A stretch of DNA of 64,000 nucleotides from positions 1 through 64,000 of the forward strand of contig NZ_RSEJ01000021.1 in NCBI RefSeq assembly GCF_009910675.1. The letters are read 5' to 3'. Below, in pieces: positions 19,552 to 29,048 of the stretch (the stretch's first letter is position 1; every line of letters starts with the position of its first letter). The notes below the pieces were generated by a model. That model searched no databases and was not told the DNA's origin. It saw only the letters and a list, made by a program, of their open reading frames with translations. This DNA is from Photobacterium alginatilyticum. Lineage in GTDB: Bacteria > Pseudomonadota > Gammaproteobacteria > Enterobacterales > Vibrionaceae. The translations under genes were made by a program, and so were the position numbers.

Positions 19552-20420
19552 GAGCTCTACTACATCTGCTCGAAAAAGAGTTGATAGAATATCGTATCGT
19601 CGTAAAGTTACCGCTTTTTATCGCATTGTTTGCCATATTGAATTTTGCATTGCTAATGAGCGGTGACAACGTTAGTTTCTATATTCAATCTTCGGGAGCC
19701 GGGGAGTGGGTGCTAGGGACTGACTCGCTCGGTTTTGCCAGTTATGTCGGCAAACTCAATGAGGTTGTTGCCGGTTGTGTTTATATATTGCTTTTCCTGG
19801 TTTATGTTCCCAAAACTTTACGTAAAGAGCGTAATGAAGGCAGCTTAATGTTCTGGCGTGCCGTCCCCGTTTCTGATCATCTGGCCATTGCCGCAAAATT
19901 ACTGTTTGCGCTTGTGATTATTCCACTCATTACATCCATGCTGCTGCTTTTTTCTGATGTACTTGTTTGGTTACTGGCGAAGCTATGGATGCCTATGGCT
20001 ACGATGGTGTCTTTTGCGATAACTGTTCCTGACATGCTTTGGCACTGGTTTGGTTTTATCGGCAGGGTAACATTGATGAGCTTGTCTTTATTGCCGATAG
20101 CTTGCGTGTTGTTGGTTGTGTCTCAGCTGATATCTTACCCAATGGTTGCGGTTGTGGTGGCGGTAATAGCGATAAAAGTCATGTCCTATTTAGTATTCGG
20201 TACGAGTGAAATTGGTGATTTTTTGAGTGATATTTACTCACTGCCTCTGACTATCCTGACCGATGAGAATCCGTTAGATGCCTATCTGAGTTTAGGTATA
20301 TTGACCCACTTAGCTCTGTTGCTGGTAAGTGCAGGATTATTTCACCTGTGTAGCAAACAGAGATCGACAGATGACAGTGCTTTCAGCATGTTGTTCAGTA
20401 GCCTGAGTCGGACGAAATAG
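19548..20420 (+). CDS. ABC-2 type permease
   Basis: 290 residues, GTG start inside the stop of the ATPase gene. About six membrane spans, with a cytoplasmic KTLRKERNEGSLMFWRAVPVSD segment between the second and third, the arrangement typical of ABC-2 permeases in which this coupling loop contacts the ATPase. Followed by a strong terminator, so the operon has just these two genes. Confidence 0.85.
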   Translation: MRALLHLLEKELIEYRIVVKLPLFIALFAILNFALLMSGDNVSFYIQSSGAGEWVLGTDSLGFASYVGKLNEVVAGCVYILLFLVYVPKTLRKERNEGSLMFWRAVPVSDHLAIAAKLLFALVIIPLITSMLLLFSDVLVWLLAKLWMPMATMVSFAITVPDMLWHWFGFIGRVTLMSLSLLPIACVLLVVSQLISYPMVAVVVAVIAIKVMSYLVFGTSEIGDFLSDIYSLPLTILTDENPLDAYLSLGILTHLALLLVSAGLFHLCSKQRSTDDSAFSMLFSSLSRTK

Positions 20421-20430
20421 ACGGGTATAA

Positions 20431-20457
20431 AAACGGAGAGCAACGCTCTCCGTTTTT
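20431..20457 (+). terminator. Rho-independent terminator
   Basis: ACGGAGAGC / GCTCTCCGT arms with a 3-base loop and TTTTT, ending the ABC operon. Confidence 0.9.
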
Positions 20458-20478
20458 GATTACGGTATGTAGAAATGA

Positions 20479-20682
20479 TTACGCAGCAACAATGTTCTTA
20501 AGGTAATCGACTTCGTTTTTATACTTTCTGACGTTGCGAGAAAGTGTTCCCTTTGGAACATCGAAGCGCTTCTCAGCTTCATAGCTGGACAAGCCGTCAA
20601 AGATCACCGCCTCAACAGCGATGCGCTGATTTTCTGATTTAAAAATCCGCTGAGCAATTATCTTATATTGGGTACGGTTCAT
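20479..20682 (-). CDS. Small TrfB/KorA-like helix-turn-helix protein
   Basis: 67 residues from the ATG at 20682 (a GTG four codons upstream is also in frame; the GTGAG near it is a plausible ribosome binding site for the ATG). The sequence FDGLSSYEAEKRFDVPKGTLSRNVRKY is a classic helix-turn-helix with the spacing of the TrfB/KorA plasmid-regulator family, which the length also fits. Probably a DNA-binding repressor. Its targets are not evident; the neighbours are chromosomal genes, not plasmid ones. Confidence 0.65.
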   Translation of the reverse strand: MNRTQYKIIAQRIFKSENQRIAVEAVIFDGLSSYEAEKRFDVPKGTLSRNVRKYKNEVDYLKNIVAA

Positions 20683-20786
20683 TGTAATACTCACTAGGTA
20701 TATTGCGTTCTCTGCATGAATACCGTGGCAGAGAATATGAAATACTTTATAAAAATGAGATTACCAGCCTAAACCCTAACAGAACC

Positions 20787-23621
20787 TTAATCGATTAGCC
20801 GAAGCCCTGTCGGTAATGCATCCCCGAATACTCGCTTGGTTTCAGCCTCTGTAAGTACTTTTACTTCCGAGACCATCTGAATCCAGCTATCCGGAGCCTT
20901 GCTTGCCTTTAGTTTGGCGATGACATCGGCACGGTTCTTATCGTCAATATCCAGAGCGCGGTCACCTGTCATTCTGCACATCATAACAGCGGCAAAAGCG
21001 ATGTTTGGATCTTTGCGCCAGTCGTAATCCATAAGCTCGGGCAAACAGTAGGCGACATGCTGTGGCGTCAGCAGGTTATGCGCACTGCCATAAAACGGAC
21101 TGCGGCTTGCGATACGCCCGATGGCCCACCAGTGCGCCTGAGAGTATTGGGCCTTTTGCAGACGTCCAAAGATCCACTCGATAAGCTGCAGCTTCTTCTC
21201 AAAAGGTAGATGCTCAAGTGTGGCTGCAAGGCGGACCATATCTTCATAGCTACGCTCTTGAAGCTCTTTGTTCAGCTTGCTGTTGCGTGTTGCGCCAGGA
21301 TTTATGTATTTGGCGATATCCTTAAAAATCACCAGTTGCTGCTCTTGGCTAAGGCCACCGGCTATACGACGCCAGAATGTCCACCAGTCGCTCCACGTCT
21401 GCGTTTTGCTGTCAAACTGGAGCCCGTGCTGGTAGAGAGCCCAAACTTGTTCCATTCGCCAGTCATCGGATGGGTAGCCAAAGCCTGGTCGCATCGCAAA
21501 ACCCGTCAGCTTGAGCCAGTTTCGTTCATGAATATCTGAACGACGACGGCGTTTCTTACTTTCAAGCAGGGCATTAGCCAGTTCGCGCAGACAAGGCGTT
21601 TCCCAGTTGTCGCGTTTACCCAGCATTTTTTCAAGATTGCTACGAAGGGTTTTGATAGGCTTATTATCGGCATTTTTGGTGCTGCCACCGTAAACATGCT
21701 TAATCGCGCTGATAGCATCATCCATACGAGCTGGCAGAATAGACTCCGCCATGGTGGCGTCATCGCTACCACGGTTAAGCTTGGCTAAATCCTTGCGGAT
21801 AGCAAACTCTACTTTCCAGCGTTTGCTGTCATCGTTCACGCTGACACATTCGATCTGCAGGGTGCCTACTTCGGTCAGCTGACATGCCAGCGTGACTTCT
21901 TCACGATCCTTTTGGTTTGCCGCCAGCTCGGCACGATCACGATCGCTGTCCAGCGTTGCAATGAATGGGGGGAGGGTAACGAAGCTGTCAGAGTCGATAG
22001 CAAACAGTTCACCGGCTTCAGTGTGGCTGTCATCGGTTGATGAAACAAGGTTAAAGCGAACCGGTTCCCCAAGCGTCAGGGCAAACTTGCGATCGGTTAA
22101 GCGTACCTCTGTGCCTTCATCGATCCCTTTGGGCAGGATGCAGATCCCTTGTTTGCTTTTTTTCTTGTCTTCAAGCATCAGGAAGAAAGATCGTGCAGAA
22201 CCACCACCGATCTTTAGTTGCGCGCCGTGTCGTGCTTTAGCGTACGCAACAGCTCCATAGGCAACCGCAAGGTCAGGATGAGGGTTTTGAAGCTCAGTGA
22301 CGCTGTCACCTCTCCAGTGGGAGAAGGTCGAGAGTACACGCTCAGACAATAACGGGCTGTTGAACACTCCACCATTAAGCAATACAGCGGAAGGAATTGC
22401 TGGCAGGCTTGCCGCGAGATCTGCACCATTGTTTTCAAGAGCTTCACGGCAGACTGAGTCATGCAGGTCAATAAATTGAGCCAGGTGTTTGCTGATTGCC
22501 GGATCGGCCGCATAAGGCAGGCCGAACTCGACCACAGCTGCCTGGCGATGACTTGGCTGATCACTGTATTCCGTTTGTGGGAAGAAACCGTCGAGTGCTA
22601 TGCTGTGAACTTCCTCTCGGGTTAGCTCGATACTTTTCGAGCCACCGATCAGGCGAGAGCCGCTACCCAGCAAGGTGACTTTGGCCGATTCAGGTGCATT
22701 GCCTGAAAGCAACTGTTCTTTGACCTTACGGGTTTGTTGGATAAGTTTTGATAAGCCGGCTGCGCTGAGCTTCTTAGCACCACCGTGAAGGCGCTGTTCG
22801 GCTTTGTGGGCAAGAGCTAAATCCAGGTTGTCACCGCCAAGCATAAGGTGGTCACCAACGCCGATACGGTCAAGGGTCAGCTTTTCATTTTCTGTGCTGA
22901 CCTTGATAAGGCTGAGATCAGTGGTACCACCGCCAACATCACACACCATCAGTAGCGGAATATCTTTAAGCTGAGCTTCGGCAGTGTCTTTGTTTTTTGC
23001 GTACCAGTCATAACAGACGGCCTGAGGCTCTTCCAATAGCAAAATTTTCGGTAGACCAGCCATTGCAGCGGCCTCTAGTGTTAAAGCGCGTGCACCTTCA
23101 TCGAAAGAGGCTGGAACCGTTACTACAACTTCCTGATCTGCAAGCTTGGCATCTTGGTGGTGATAGTCCCACGCCTGTCGAACATGGTTCAGGTAGCTGG
23201 CACTGGCCACGACTGGTGAGACTTTTTCGACACTACTATTTGAAGACCATGGAAGAATGGCCTCGCTGCGATCGACACCGGTGTGCGAAAGCCAACTCTT
23301 GGCACTGACCACCTGACGGCCTTCCACTTTGGCACCAAGTTCGCGGGCAAACTCTCCGATAATGGCGTTGCTGATATCGCCTTTAACCGGTTGGATATCC
23401 CATGGCAATACCAGCTCTGATGGACTTATTTCACCTTCAGCCGGGTGATAGCGAAATGATGGCAGCAGAGGTTTGCGGGCAACTTCACCCGGCGCAATAA
23501 GCTGGTCAATTTCGAAGATGCTGATTGGACTTGTTTCGAGTTCGTCGGTGATAGGGGTATAAGCGACAACAGTGTGGGTTGTACCTAAATCGATACCGAC
23601 TAGATAACGAGGGGAAGACAT
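20787..23621 (-). CDS. Hsp70 family protein, long form with C-terminal extension
   Basis: 944 residues. The N-terminal actin-like ATPase is intact: VGIDLGTTHTVVAY (phosphate-1), VCDVGGGTTDLSL (phosphate-2), and LLNGGVFNSPLL (adenosine region). The usual substrate-binding domain is replaced by a divergent beta domain and a long helical C-terminal region of about 300 residues (ending ...ALPTGLRLID) that matches what is annotated as DUF3731 in Hsp70-like proteins of this kind. It is the last gene of the operon with the shorter Hsp70 and the DUF2760 gene. Function unknown; a specialised chaperone role is inferred. No DnaJ or GrpE gene is adjacent. Confidence 0.8.
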   Translation of the reverse strand: MSSPRYLVGIDLGTTHTVVAYTPITDELETSPISIFEIDQLIAPGEVARKPLLPSFRYHPAEGEISPSELVLPWDIQPVKGDISNAIIGEFARELGAKVEGRQVVSAKSWLSHTGVDRSEAILPWSSNSSVEKVSPVVASASYLNHVRQAWDYHHQDAKLADQEVVVTVPASFDEGARALTLEAAAMAGLPKILLLEEPQAVCYDWYAKNKDTAEAQLKDIPLLMVCDVGGGTTDLSLIKVSTENEKLTLDRIGVGDHLMLGGDNLDLALAHKAEQRLHGGAKKLSAAGLSKLIQQTRKVKEQLLSGNAPESAKVTLLGSGSRLIGGSKSIELTREEVHSIALDGFFPQTEYSDQPSHRQAAVVEFGLPYAADPAISKHLAQFIDLHDSVCREALENNGADLAASLPAIPSAVLLNGGVFNSPLLSERVLSTFSHWRGDSVTELQNPHPDLAVAYGAVAYAKARHGAQLKIGGGSARSFFLMLEDKKKSKQGICILPKGIDEGTEVRLTDRKFALTLGEPVRFNLVSSTDDSHTEAGELFAIDSDSFVTLPPFIATLDSDRDRAELAANQKDREEVTLACQLTEVGTLQIECVSVNDDSKRWKVEFAIRKDLAKLNRGSDDATMAESILPARMDDAISAIKHVYGGSTKNADNKPIKTLRSNLEKMLGKRDNWETPCLRELANALLESKKRRRRSDIHERNWLKLTGFAMRPGFGYPSDDWRMEQVWALYQHGLQFDSKTQTWSDWWTFWRRIAGGLSQEQQLVIFKDIAKYINPGATRNSKLNKELQERSYEDMVRLAATLEHLPFEKKLQLIEWIFGRLQKAQYSQAHWWAIGRIASRSPFYGSAHNLLTPQHVAYCLPELMDYDWRKDPNIAFAAVMMCRMTGDRALDIDDKNRADVIAKLKASKAPDSWIQMVSEVKVLTEAETKRVFGDALPTGLRLID

Positions 23622-23638
23622 TGGTTACTCCGTTAAAA

Positions 23639-23665
23639 TTACGGCGCATCTAGGATGCGCCGTAA
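23639..23665 (-). terminator. Perfect hairpin between the two Hsp70 genes
   Basis: 12-bp perfect arms TTACGGCGCATC and GATGCGCCGTAA with a 3-base loop, then TTTTAA on the minus strand. Lying inside the operon, it probably attenuates transcription into the 944-residue gene or protects the upstream mRNA. Confidence 0.7.
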
Positions 23666-23676
23666 CAGGGTAGGGA

Positions 23677-25512
23677 TTACTTTTCGCGAACGTCGAATTC
23701 GACCTGCCATTTCTGGCCGCCATCGGTAGGGATGGCTTCAAGGCATAGCGTGCCAAGCTCGGTAACGCGGGACGCAAGACGTACAGGAACAACTTCGCCT
23801 GCAGTACGGCCGTCTGAAACTGGCAGTGTTACCTGAATCGCTGGTAGTTCTTCCAGCTCTTCTGGCTGCCACCAGTCAAGGTGAGTACCGGCCGGGTCTT
23901 CACGGCGCACCGTTGAACCGAAGAACTTGAACTGTACCGGCTGGCCGATGACCAGGCCAAACTCGCGGCTTGGAACGTCAGCGTGAGTACCTTCTTCCAT
24001 ACCGAATGGTGCGACACACAGTGCCTCCAGAGGCGGTTCCATACCTGGGATTGCCGGCATAGAGCTTTCGATACCCACGTAGTAGCTGCTTGCAATACCA
24101 CCGCGGATTCGAACGCCTTTACCTTTACGTACTGAACCGTAGTAAGAAGCACCGCTTGCAACAGCCAGATCAAGGTCTAGGCCTTCAAGCAGTTTAGCTT
24201 CGTTACTGCCACCCGCCGTTAGCCAGCTGTTAATGATAGACAGCAGACGCTGAGAAAGCAGCTCTGACTTCAGTACACCGCCGTTAAACAAAATAGCCGT
24301 CGGACGGATGAAGTCTTCATGCAGCTGGTCGTATTTTTCAAACAGCTCGTCAACAGCTGAAGACTGGCGACTCAGGAAGCCGGCAACATGACGTGATACG
24401 GCTGCATCTTGTGCGTATGGCAGGCCCATCTGAGTTAGGGCGCCGCGCTGCATTTCAACAGGGTGCTCTTCAATGCTGTTCTGTGGGAAAAAGCCTTCTA
24501 CCAGTGTCTGCTGGACTTCTTCTTGTGTCAGCTCAGTCTGCAGCGTGCCGCCAAGAAGCTTGGAGCCACGGCTTGGGACAACAATTGGTACTGCCTGTAG
24601 CTCTGCATCACTTAGCAGGGCTTCTTTGGCATCACGGCAAGCGTGAGTAATTGCCTGGATCTGCCACGGCTGAAGCTGTTTGCCTTCCTGAGCCAGCTTC
24701 ATCTTCAAGCGGTAAGCCAGCGCCAGATCCATGTTGTCACCACCCAGAAGGATGTGATCACCAACCGCGACGCGGTTCAATGTCAGGTTACCTTCTTCTT
24801 CGGTTACCGCAACAAGTGAAAGGTCTGTGGTACCACCACCGATATCAACCACCAGAATCACATCACCGACAGACACTTGGTCGCGCCAGGTGTCATCGTT
24901 ATTCTTCAGCCAGCTGTATACGGCTGCCTGTGGCTCTTCTAGCAGGGTCATATGCTTGAAGCCAACGCTACGTGCCGCTTCTGCTGTCAGTTCGCGGGCT
25001 GCAGGGTCGAAGGAGGCCGGAACCGTGATGGTGACATCCTGATCAAACAGCGGCATTTCAGGGTGCTGGTTGTTCCAGGCTTCTGCCAGATGTTCAAGGT
25101 AGTTACGAGTGGCATCGATAGGGGATGCCTTTGCAACTTCTTCAGGGCTGTTTAGCGGCAGGAAAGCATCACGACGGTTTACACCACCGTGGCATAGCCA
25201 GCTCTTAGCACTGGCGATAAGGCGGATTGGTGTTTTGCTGCCAAGCGTTCGTGCCATTGCACCGACAATTGCTTTTGGCTGCGCATTCCATGGCAGGGCG
25301 GTATCGCCTTCTGCGAGTTCAGACTCGTGAGCCTGATACATAAATGATGGCAGCTGATCTTTTTCTTCAACATTACCCGGTGTGGTAAGTTGGGCGATCG
25401 GCATGACGTTGACTTTTGCTTCTTCATCTTGCAGATCGACATAAGACAGTACGCAGTGAGTGGTACCTAAGTCGATACCAACGCTAAAACGATGTTCTTG
25501 TGTATCTTGCAT
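23677..25512 (-). CDS. Hsp70 family protein, short form
   Basis: 611 residues with FSVGIDLGTTHCVLSY, VVDIGGGTTDLSLV and LFNGGVLKSELL, so the nucleotide-binding domain is complete. After it comes a beta-rich domain (REFGLVIGQPVQFKFF, TELGTLCLEAIP) and the protein ends at once, lacking the helical lid of DnaK and the long C-terminus of its neighbour. The two Hsp70 genes are clearly paralogous and adjacent. Its ATG overlaps the stop of the DUF2760 gene by one base (TAATG), showing tight coupling. Confidence 0.82.
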   Translation of the reverse strand: MQDTQEHRFSVGIDLGTTHCVLSYVDLQDEEAKVNVMPIAQLTTPGNVEEKDQLPSFMYQAHESELAEGDTALPWNAQPKAIVGAMARTLGSKTPIRLIASAKSWLCHGGVNRRDAFLPLNSPEEVAKASPIDATRNYLEHLAEAWNNQHPEMPLFDQDVTITVPASFDPAARELTAEAARSVGFKHMTLLEEPQAAVYSWLKNNDDTWRDQVSVGDVILVVDIGGGTTDLSLVAVTEEEGNLTLNRVAVGDHILLGGDNMDLALAYRLKMKLAQEGKQLQPWQIQAITHACRDAKEALLSDAELQAVPIVVPSRGSKLLGGTLQTELTQEEVQQTLVEGFFPQNSIEEHPVEMQRGALTQMGLPYAQDAAVSRHVAGFLSRQSSAVDELFEKYDQLHEDFIRPTAILFNGGVLKSELLSQRLLSIINSWLTAGGSNEAKLLEGLDLDLAVASGASYYGSVRKGKGVRIRGGIASSYYVGIESSMPAIPGMEPPLEALCVAPFGMEEGTHADVPSREFGLVIGQPVQFKFFGSTVRREDPAGTHLDWWQPEELEELPAIQVTLPVSDGRTAGEVVPVRLASRVTELGTLCLEAIPTDGGQKWQVEFDVREK

Positions 25513-26159
25513 TACAGTTCTACCTCAGCGGCGGCTACAATACTTGCATCATGACCGTCTGCCAGCTTAGGCAGTTTAACATCGGTCACTTTCCAGCCGC
25601 GATGGATAAGGGTTCCGGTGAAAGGTGCTTCGCCAATAACATTACCAGTTAGGCGCACTTCTGAGGCGTTGAAGCCTTGTGGCAGGGTAATGCGTGTCTC
25701 TTCGTCTTCAGAACGAACAGGGGCAAAGCTGAAGTATTCGTTTAGGACTTTCTGGCCACCTTCGTGAATAACACGAGCGGCAGCGCCGATTTCTGCATCA
25801 GCAAAACCTTTCAGGTCTTCCTGCATGAAATCAATAAAACGGGCTTCTTGCTGAAGCAAAGAAAGAAGCTGAAGGGCTGCATCCGGAGTCGCTGTTTTTA
25901 GCTTCGGCTCAACTTCAACAATTTTCTCGACGATCTTTTCAACTTCTACGATCTTCTCTACAGGTTTTTCAACCTCAACGATTTTCTCTACTTCGACTTC
26001 TTTCTCGACAACTTTCTCGACTTCAACTGGCTTGCCTTTTTTGGCGATATATAAAACCAGTAACACTAATACTAGACCGCCTAACCAAGCGTGCCCCATA
26101 TCAATTGTTGTCGGCATTGCCGATAAATCCACAGTCATTTTAGAAAAATCAAAAGCCAT
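25512..26159 (-). CDS. DUF2760 protein with membrane anchor and Glu-Val-Lys repeat stalk
   Basis: 215 residues. One membrane span at about residues 24-40 (GGLVLVLLVLYIA), then about 45 residues of near-perfect VEKIVEVEK-type repeats that should form a rigid charged stalk or coiled coil, then the DUF2760 domain (LLSLLQQEARFIDFMQEDL...). First gene of the operon with two Hsp70-like genes, an association the family is known for in several proteobacteria. It probably places the chaperones at the inner membrane. Start supported by AGAGAAGACGG. The repeat DNA is prone to length change. Confidence 0.8.
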   Translation of the reverse strand: MAFDFSKMTVDLSAMPTTIDMGHAWLGGLVLVLLVLYIAKKGKPVEVEKVVEKEVEVEKIVEVEKPVEKIVEVEKIVEKIVEVEPKLKTATPDAALQLLSLLQQEARFIDFMQEDLKGFADAEIGAAARVIHEGGQKVLNEYFSFAPVRSEDEETRITLPQGFNASEVRLTGNVIGEAPFTGTLIHRGWKVTDVKLPKLADGHDASIVAAAEVEL

Positions 26160-26656
26160 ATCCGTCTTCTCTTTACAGTGAAAAATCGATTCACTATGAA
26201 CAATTTGGGCTGAATACTAACATACTCATCCTGCATTACATCTAGGGTGGACCTTTTTTTACTTCAAATTATGCAAGAATTGATGCCTTAGATTAATTTG
26301 CAACCAATCAAGGGTTTGACATAACTCTGTCATTGTATGTATACCAAGATGTTATTCTACAACGCCCATATTAATATTCATGAAATCTTTGATTGCTTCC
26401 TTTCATTTTTAGTCTATTTTTCACGACTTTGTCAGTATTCTGCTGATCCCGTGGCTAATTTTGTTCAATCAGACTGAGCCGAGGTTGGCTTCATGGGGGC
26501 GTTTTGCGTAATTATGCGCCAGAAGCGGTGTGTATTTGGTAACCTGAGCCAGTGGAAAATCATTACAATGTGTGTTTTGTCCGGTTATTGCTATGTATTT
26601 TGGGTACACTTGCGGTAGATTTAGATAATTGCTTTAACGAACCATCAGGCTGAACT
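26160..26656. other. Divergent promoter region, DUF2760-Hsp70 operon / yajD
   Basis: 497 AT-rich bases. A small inverted repeat AGTGAA...TTCACT (26177-26195) sits in the expected 5' leader of the DUF2760 operon. I looked for a heat-shock (RpoH) promoter and could not identify one convincingly. Confidence 0.4.
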
Positions 26657-27010
26657 ATGTCATCAGATTATTACGGCACCAGTGCCGCTTATGCCCGCAA
26701 AGAACAAGGTTACCGTGAAAAAGCGCTGAAGCTTTACCCTTGGGTTTGTGGTCGTTGTACCAGAGAATTTGTTTACTCCAATCTTCGTGAACTGACGGTA
26801 CACCATGTCGACCATGATCATACCAATAACCCGGAAGACGGCAGCAACTGGGAGTTGCTATGTCTGTTCTGCCATGATCACGAGCATGAAAAATATACCG
26901 AGCATGATCAGCAGACTGGCAGCGTGATCAAAGCGGGTGAAGATGATCACGAAGCGGCGACGTTTAATCCATTTGCTGATTTAAAAGCAATGATGGAGAA
27001 AAAGAAGTAG
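26657..27010 (+). CDS. yajD: YajD family HNH nuclease-like protein
   Basis: 117 residues, the standard YajD length. It has the HNH fold signatures WVCGRC, the HH pair of LTVHHVDHDHTNNPEDGSNW (read in parts), and LLCLFCHDHEH, with two Cys pairs for zinc, and ends in the typical NPFADLKAMMEKKK. The family is widespread in gammaproteobacteria and is presumed a nuclease, but its role in the cell is not known. Confidence 0.92.
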   Translation: MSSDYYGTSAAYARKEQGYREKALKLYPWVCGRCTREFVYSNLRELTVHHVDHDHTNNPEDGSNWELLCLFCHDHEHEKYTEHDQQTGSVIKAGEDDHEAATFNPFADLKAMMEKKK

Positions 27011-27018
27011 GTTCTTGT

Positions 27019-27098
27019 TCCCTCCTCCTATGAAGGGGAGGGCTAGGGGGGGGTTATGTTAACCCCCTCCCAGCCTCCCCCCTTGAAAAGAGGGAGGA
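27019..27098. repeat. Long GC-rich hairpin between convergent genes
   Basis: About 80 bases form an imperfect inverted repeat: CCCTCCTCC, GGGGAGGGCTAGGGGGGGTTA, then AACCCCCTCCCAGCCTCCCCCC and GAGGGAGGAG (quoted in parts). It lies between the stop codons of yajD and the M50 gene. It looks like an interspersed palindromic (REP or MITE-like) unit that may double as a terminator; other copies are not in this window. Confidence 0.5.
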
Positions 27099-27108
27099 GT
27101 AATCCAAT

Positions 27109-28191
27109 CTAAGATCCCAACACTTTCAGTGGCAGCCCCAGCATGGCGTCGCCTGTGCCTGCGAAATACCAGATTATTCCAACCAATGCACCGACCAGCC
27201 CGACATACCACACGAAGGAAACGATTTGTCCATAGCGGTCAAGCGGGAGAAGGTGGCTATTGTGGCGATATTTCCATTCGATCAGGATCTCGATAGAGCC
27301 CATGATGAGCAGAAAGCCGAACAGTGCCAGCCCGAGCGAGTAACTTAGCATGATACCGCCGACAGCCGCCAAGGCGCATAAGCTGATGCCTACGATGCTG
27401 TTCATTGAAAAGCTGATACTCTTTAGTACATGTCCGCCATCAAGCGGCAAGATTGGCAACAGGTTAAACAGGTTTAGCAAGGCATTGAATACAGCCAGAC
27501 CGGCAAAGAACATCTCGCCGGTTGCCCAGTAGGCCAGAGTGCAGATGAGAGACATAATAAGCCCAAAGAACGGGCCCATGATCGAAATCACCACATCTTG
27601 CCATCGCGTATTTATCTTTTCGTCACTCAGAGCCAGCCCGCCAAGAAAAGGTATCAGGTAAATACCTTTGGTTTTCATTCCAAAGTATTTCATTGCCCTG
27701 ATATGGCCATATTCGTGAAAGACCAAACAGGCAACCAGTGCGAGGGCAAACTGGACAGAAAATAGCCAGGAGTAGGCCGCTAGACTGGCCGCAGCTAATA
27801 CTCCTTTGATTACCTTGGCACTTTTCAGCAGCTTCATGCCCAGAGATGCTAAGCCGATTAAGCTAAATTTTCGCTCGGGAGCCGGCGGGGCTACCGGCGT
27901 CTGTTGCTCAATATCTTTGGTGTTTCTTGAACCGTCGGCAATGAGTTGTTCGTTGGCACACAGGCGATACTCAATTAAGAAAGGTTGCCAGCTCAATGAT
28001 ACCTCGACACGACATTGAATCACTTCTTCGCCATTACTCAGTTCGAACTGATGGACATGCTGATTGGTATGATCAGCATCGGCATTAATTTGGGATACCA
28101 GTGTATTATTCCAAAAAAGCTGCTGCCAGCCCGCCATCGACCCTTCCAGTCGCAATGGGCGGCCAAGAAAATCAATTGATAGTAGTTCCAA
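27109..28191 (-). CDS. M50 family membrane metallopeptidase (site-2 protease-like)
   Basis: 360 residues. A soluble N-terminal part of about 100 residues is followed by six or so membrane spans. The zinc motif is H159-E160-Y-G-H163 (VFHEYGH) and the third ligand comes from LPLDGGH (Asp247), the pair of motifs that defines intramembrane metalloproteases. Members cleave membrane-bound regulators or remnants of signal peptides. There is no PDZ domain, unlike RseP, so it is a separate S2P subgroup. Substrate unknown; single gene unit. Confidence 0.82.
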   Translation of the reverse strand: MELLSIDFLGRPLRLEGSMAGWQQLFWNNTLVSQINADADHTNQHVHQFELSNGEEVIQCRVEVSLSWQPFLIEYRLCANEQLIADGSRNTKDIEQQTPVAPPAPERKFSLIGLASLGMKLLKSAKVIKGVLAAASLAAYSWLFSVQFALALVACLVFHEYGHIRAMKYFGMKTKGIYLIPFLGGLALSDEKINTRWQDVVISIMGPFFGLIMSLICTLAYWATGEMFFAGLAVFNALLNLFNLLPILPLDGGHVLKSISFSMNSIVGISLCALAAVGGIMLSYSLGLALFGFLLIMGSIEILIEWKYRHNSHLLPLDRYGQIVSFVWYVGLVGALVGIIWYFAGTGDAMLGLPLKVLGS

Positions 28192-28319
28192 GGAAAATTC
28201 CGTTTGTGCAGAGTAACAATAGATCCGGGATTATGCTTTCCCACAACAGACACGTAAAGAGGATAAACACACTTGGTTACGTGTTATGTGAAGGGCAAGC
28301 TAATTAGGAGGATCATGTC

Positions 28320-28613
28320 TTAGGGATAATCGAGGACCAGTTTTATCTCTGTCAGATTATCGATAATCCATTGTTTGTTAATCGCTCCCCAATCACTGAT
28401 TTTATAGTGGCCGCTGCGGTTACGTTCCCCCTTGGTTTGGACGAAGGTACAGATGATATCCAAGTCAGCAAGGCTTTTAATGGTGTCCTGGGCTGTTCGT
28501 CTCGGCATGCCGGTGTACTCGAGAATACCGGGTACTGTCGAGATGCCGCTGTCAATCAGGTGAGCAAGATACAGGCGGCGATAAAAACTGCTTTTCGTTT
28601 TGCTGGTAGCCAT
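28320..28613 (-). CDS. Winged helix-turn-helix protein
   Basis: 97 residues. KTKSSFYRRLYLAHLI begins the chain; the recognition region is GILEYTGMPRRTAQDTIKSL, followed by a wing with SGHYKISDWGAI. Small proteins of this form are widespread in gammaproteobacteria and are annotated as winged-helix transcription factors. It lies divergent from napE at 230 bases but there is no evidence that it controls nap. Confidence 0.7.
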   Translation of the reverse strand: MATSKTKSSFYRRLYLAHLIDSGISTVPGILEYTGMPRRTAQDTIKSLADLDIICTFVQTKGERNRSGHYKISDWGAINKQWIIDNLTEIKLVLDYP

Positions 28614-28847
28614 AAACGTTACATAAATCCTTTTTATTTTATCCTCATCTTCGAGAGTAACACTAAAGGGGGGCTGGCAACAGCCAGCAACTGTGCGTAT
28701 TACCGGACTTCACTGCCTCTTCAATAGTTTCCGATACGATGTCTGTTTTTCTTACCATTTTTATGACGCCTCCTACTGCCATCAGAGTTATCAATTTCTC
28801 AGAAGCTGACTAGAGTTAACTTATCGAAATAGTCTTGGAGTAGGCGG

Positions 28848-28985
28848 ATGGAAGATGAGAATCAACGCCGAGCTGAGCTCAAAGCTTTCCTGTTTATTAC
28901 CGTAATCATGTTTCCAATCCTTGCTGTAGCCGTTGTCGGTGGCTATGGCTTTTTGGTGTGGTTTTTACAGGTACTTACAGGTTAA
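28848..28985 (+). CDS. napE: Periplasmic nitrate reductase component NapE
   Basis: 45 residues; ATG preceded by TTGGAGTAGGC. The sequence RRAELKAFLFI then a single hydrophobic span containing VVGGYGFLVWF is the NapE/TorE pattern. NapE is a small inner-membrane protein of unclear function at the head of many nap operons. It lies 63 bases before napA and reads in the same direction, marking this as a nap-alpha type operon. Confidence 0.9.
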   Translation: MEDENQRRAELKAFLFITVIMFPILAVAVVGGYGFLVWFLQVLTG

Positions 28986-29048
28986 TTACCAGTTAAAACA
29001 GGCCGCGTTGTAGAGATGGCCGAAAGTGAAGTATGCAGAGAGGTCGTA

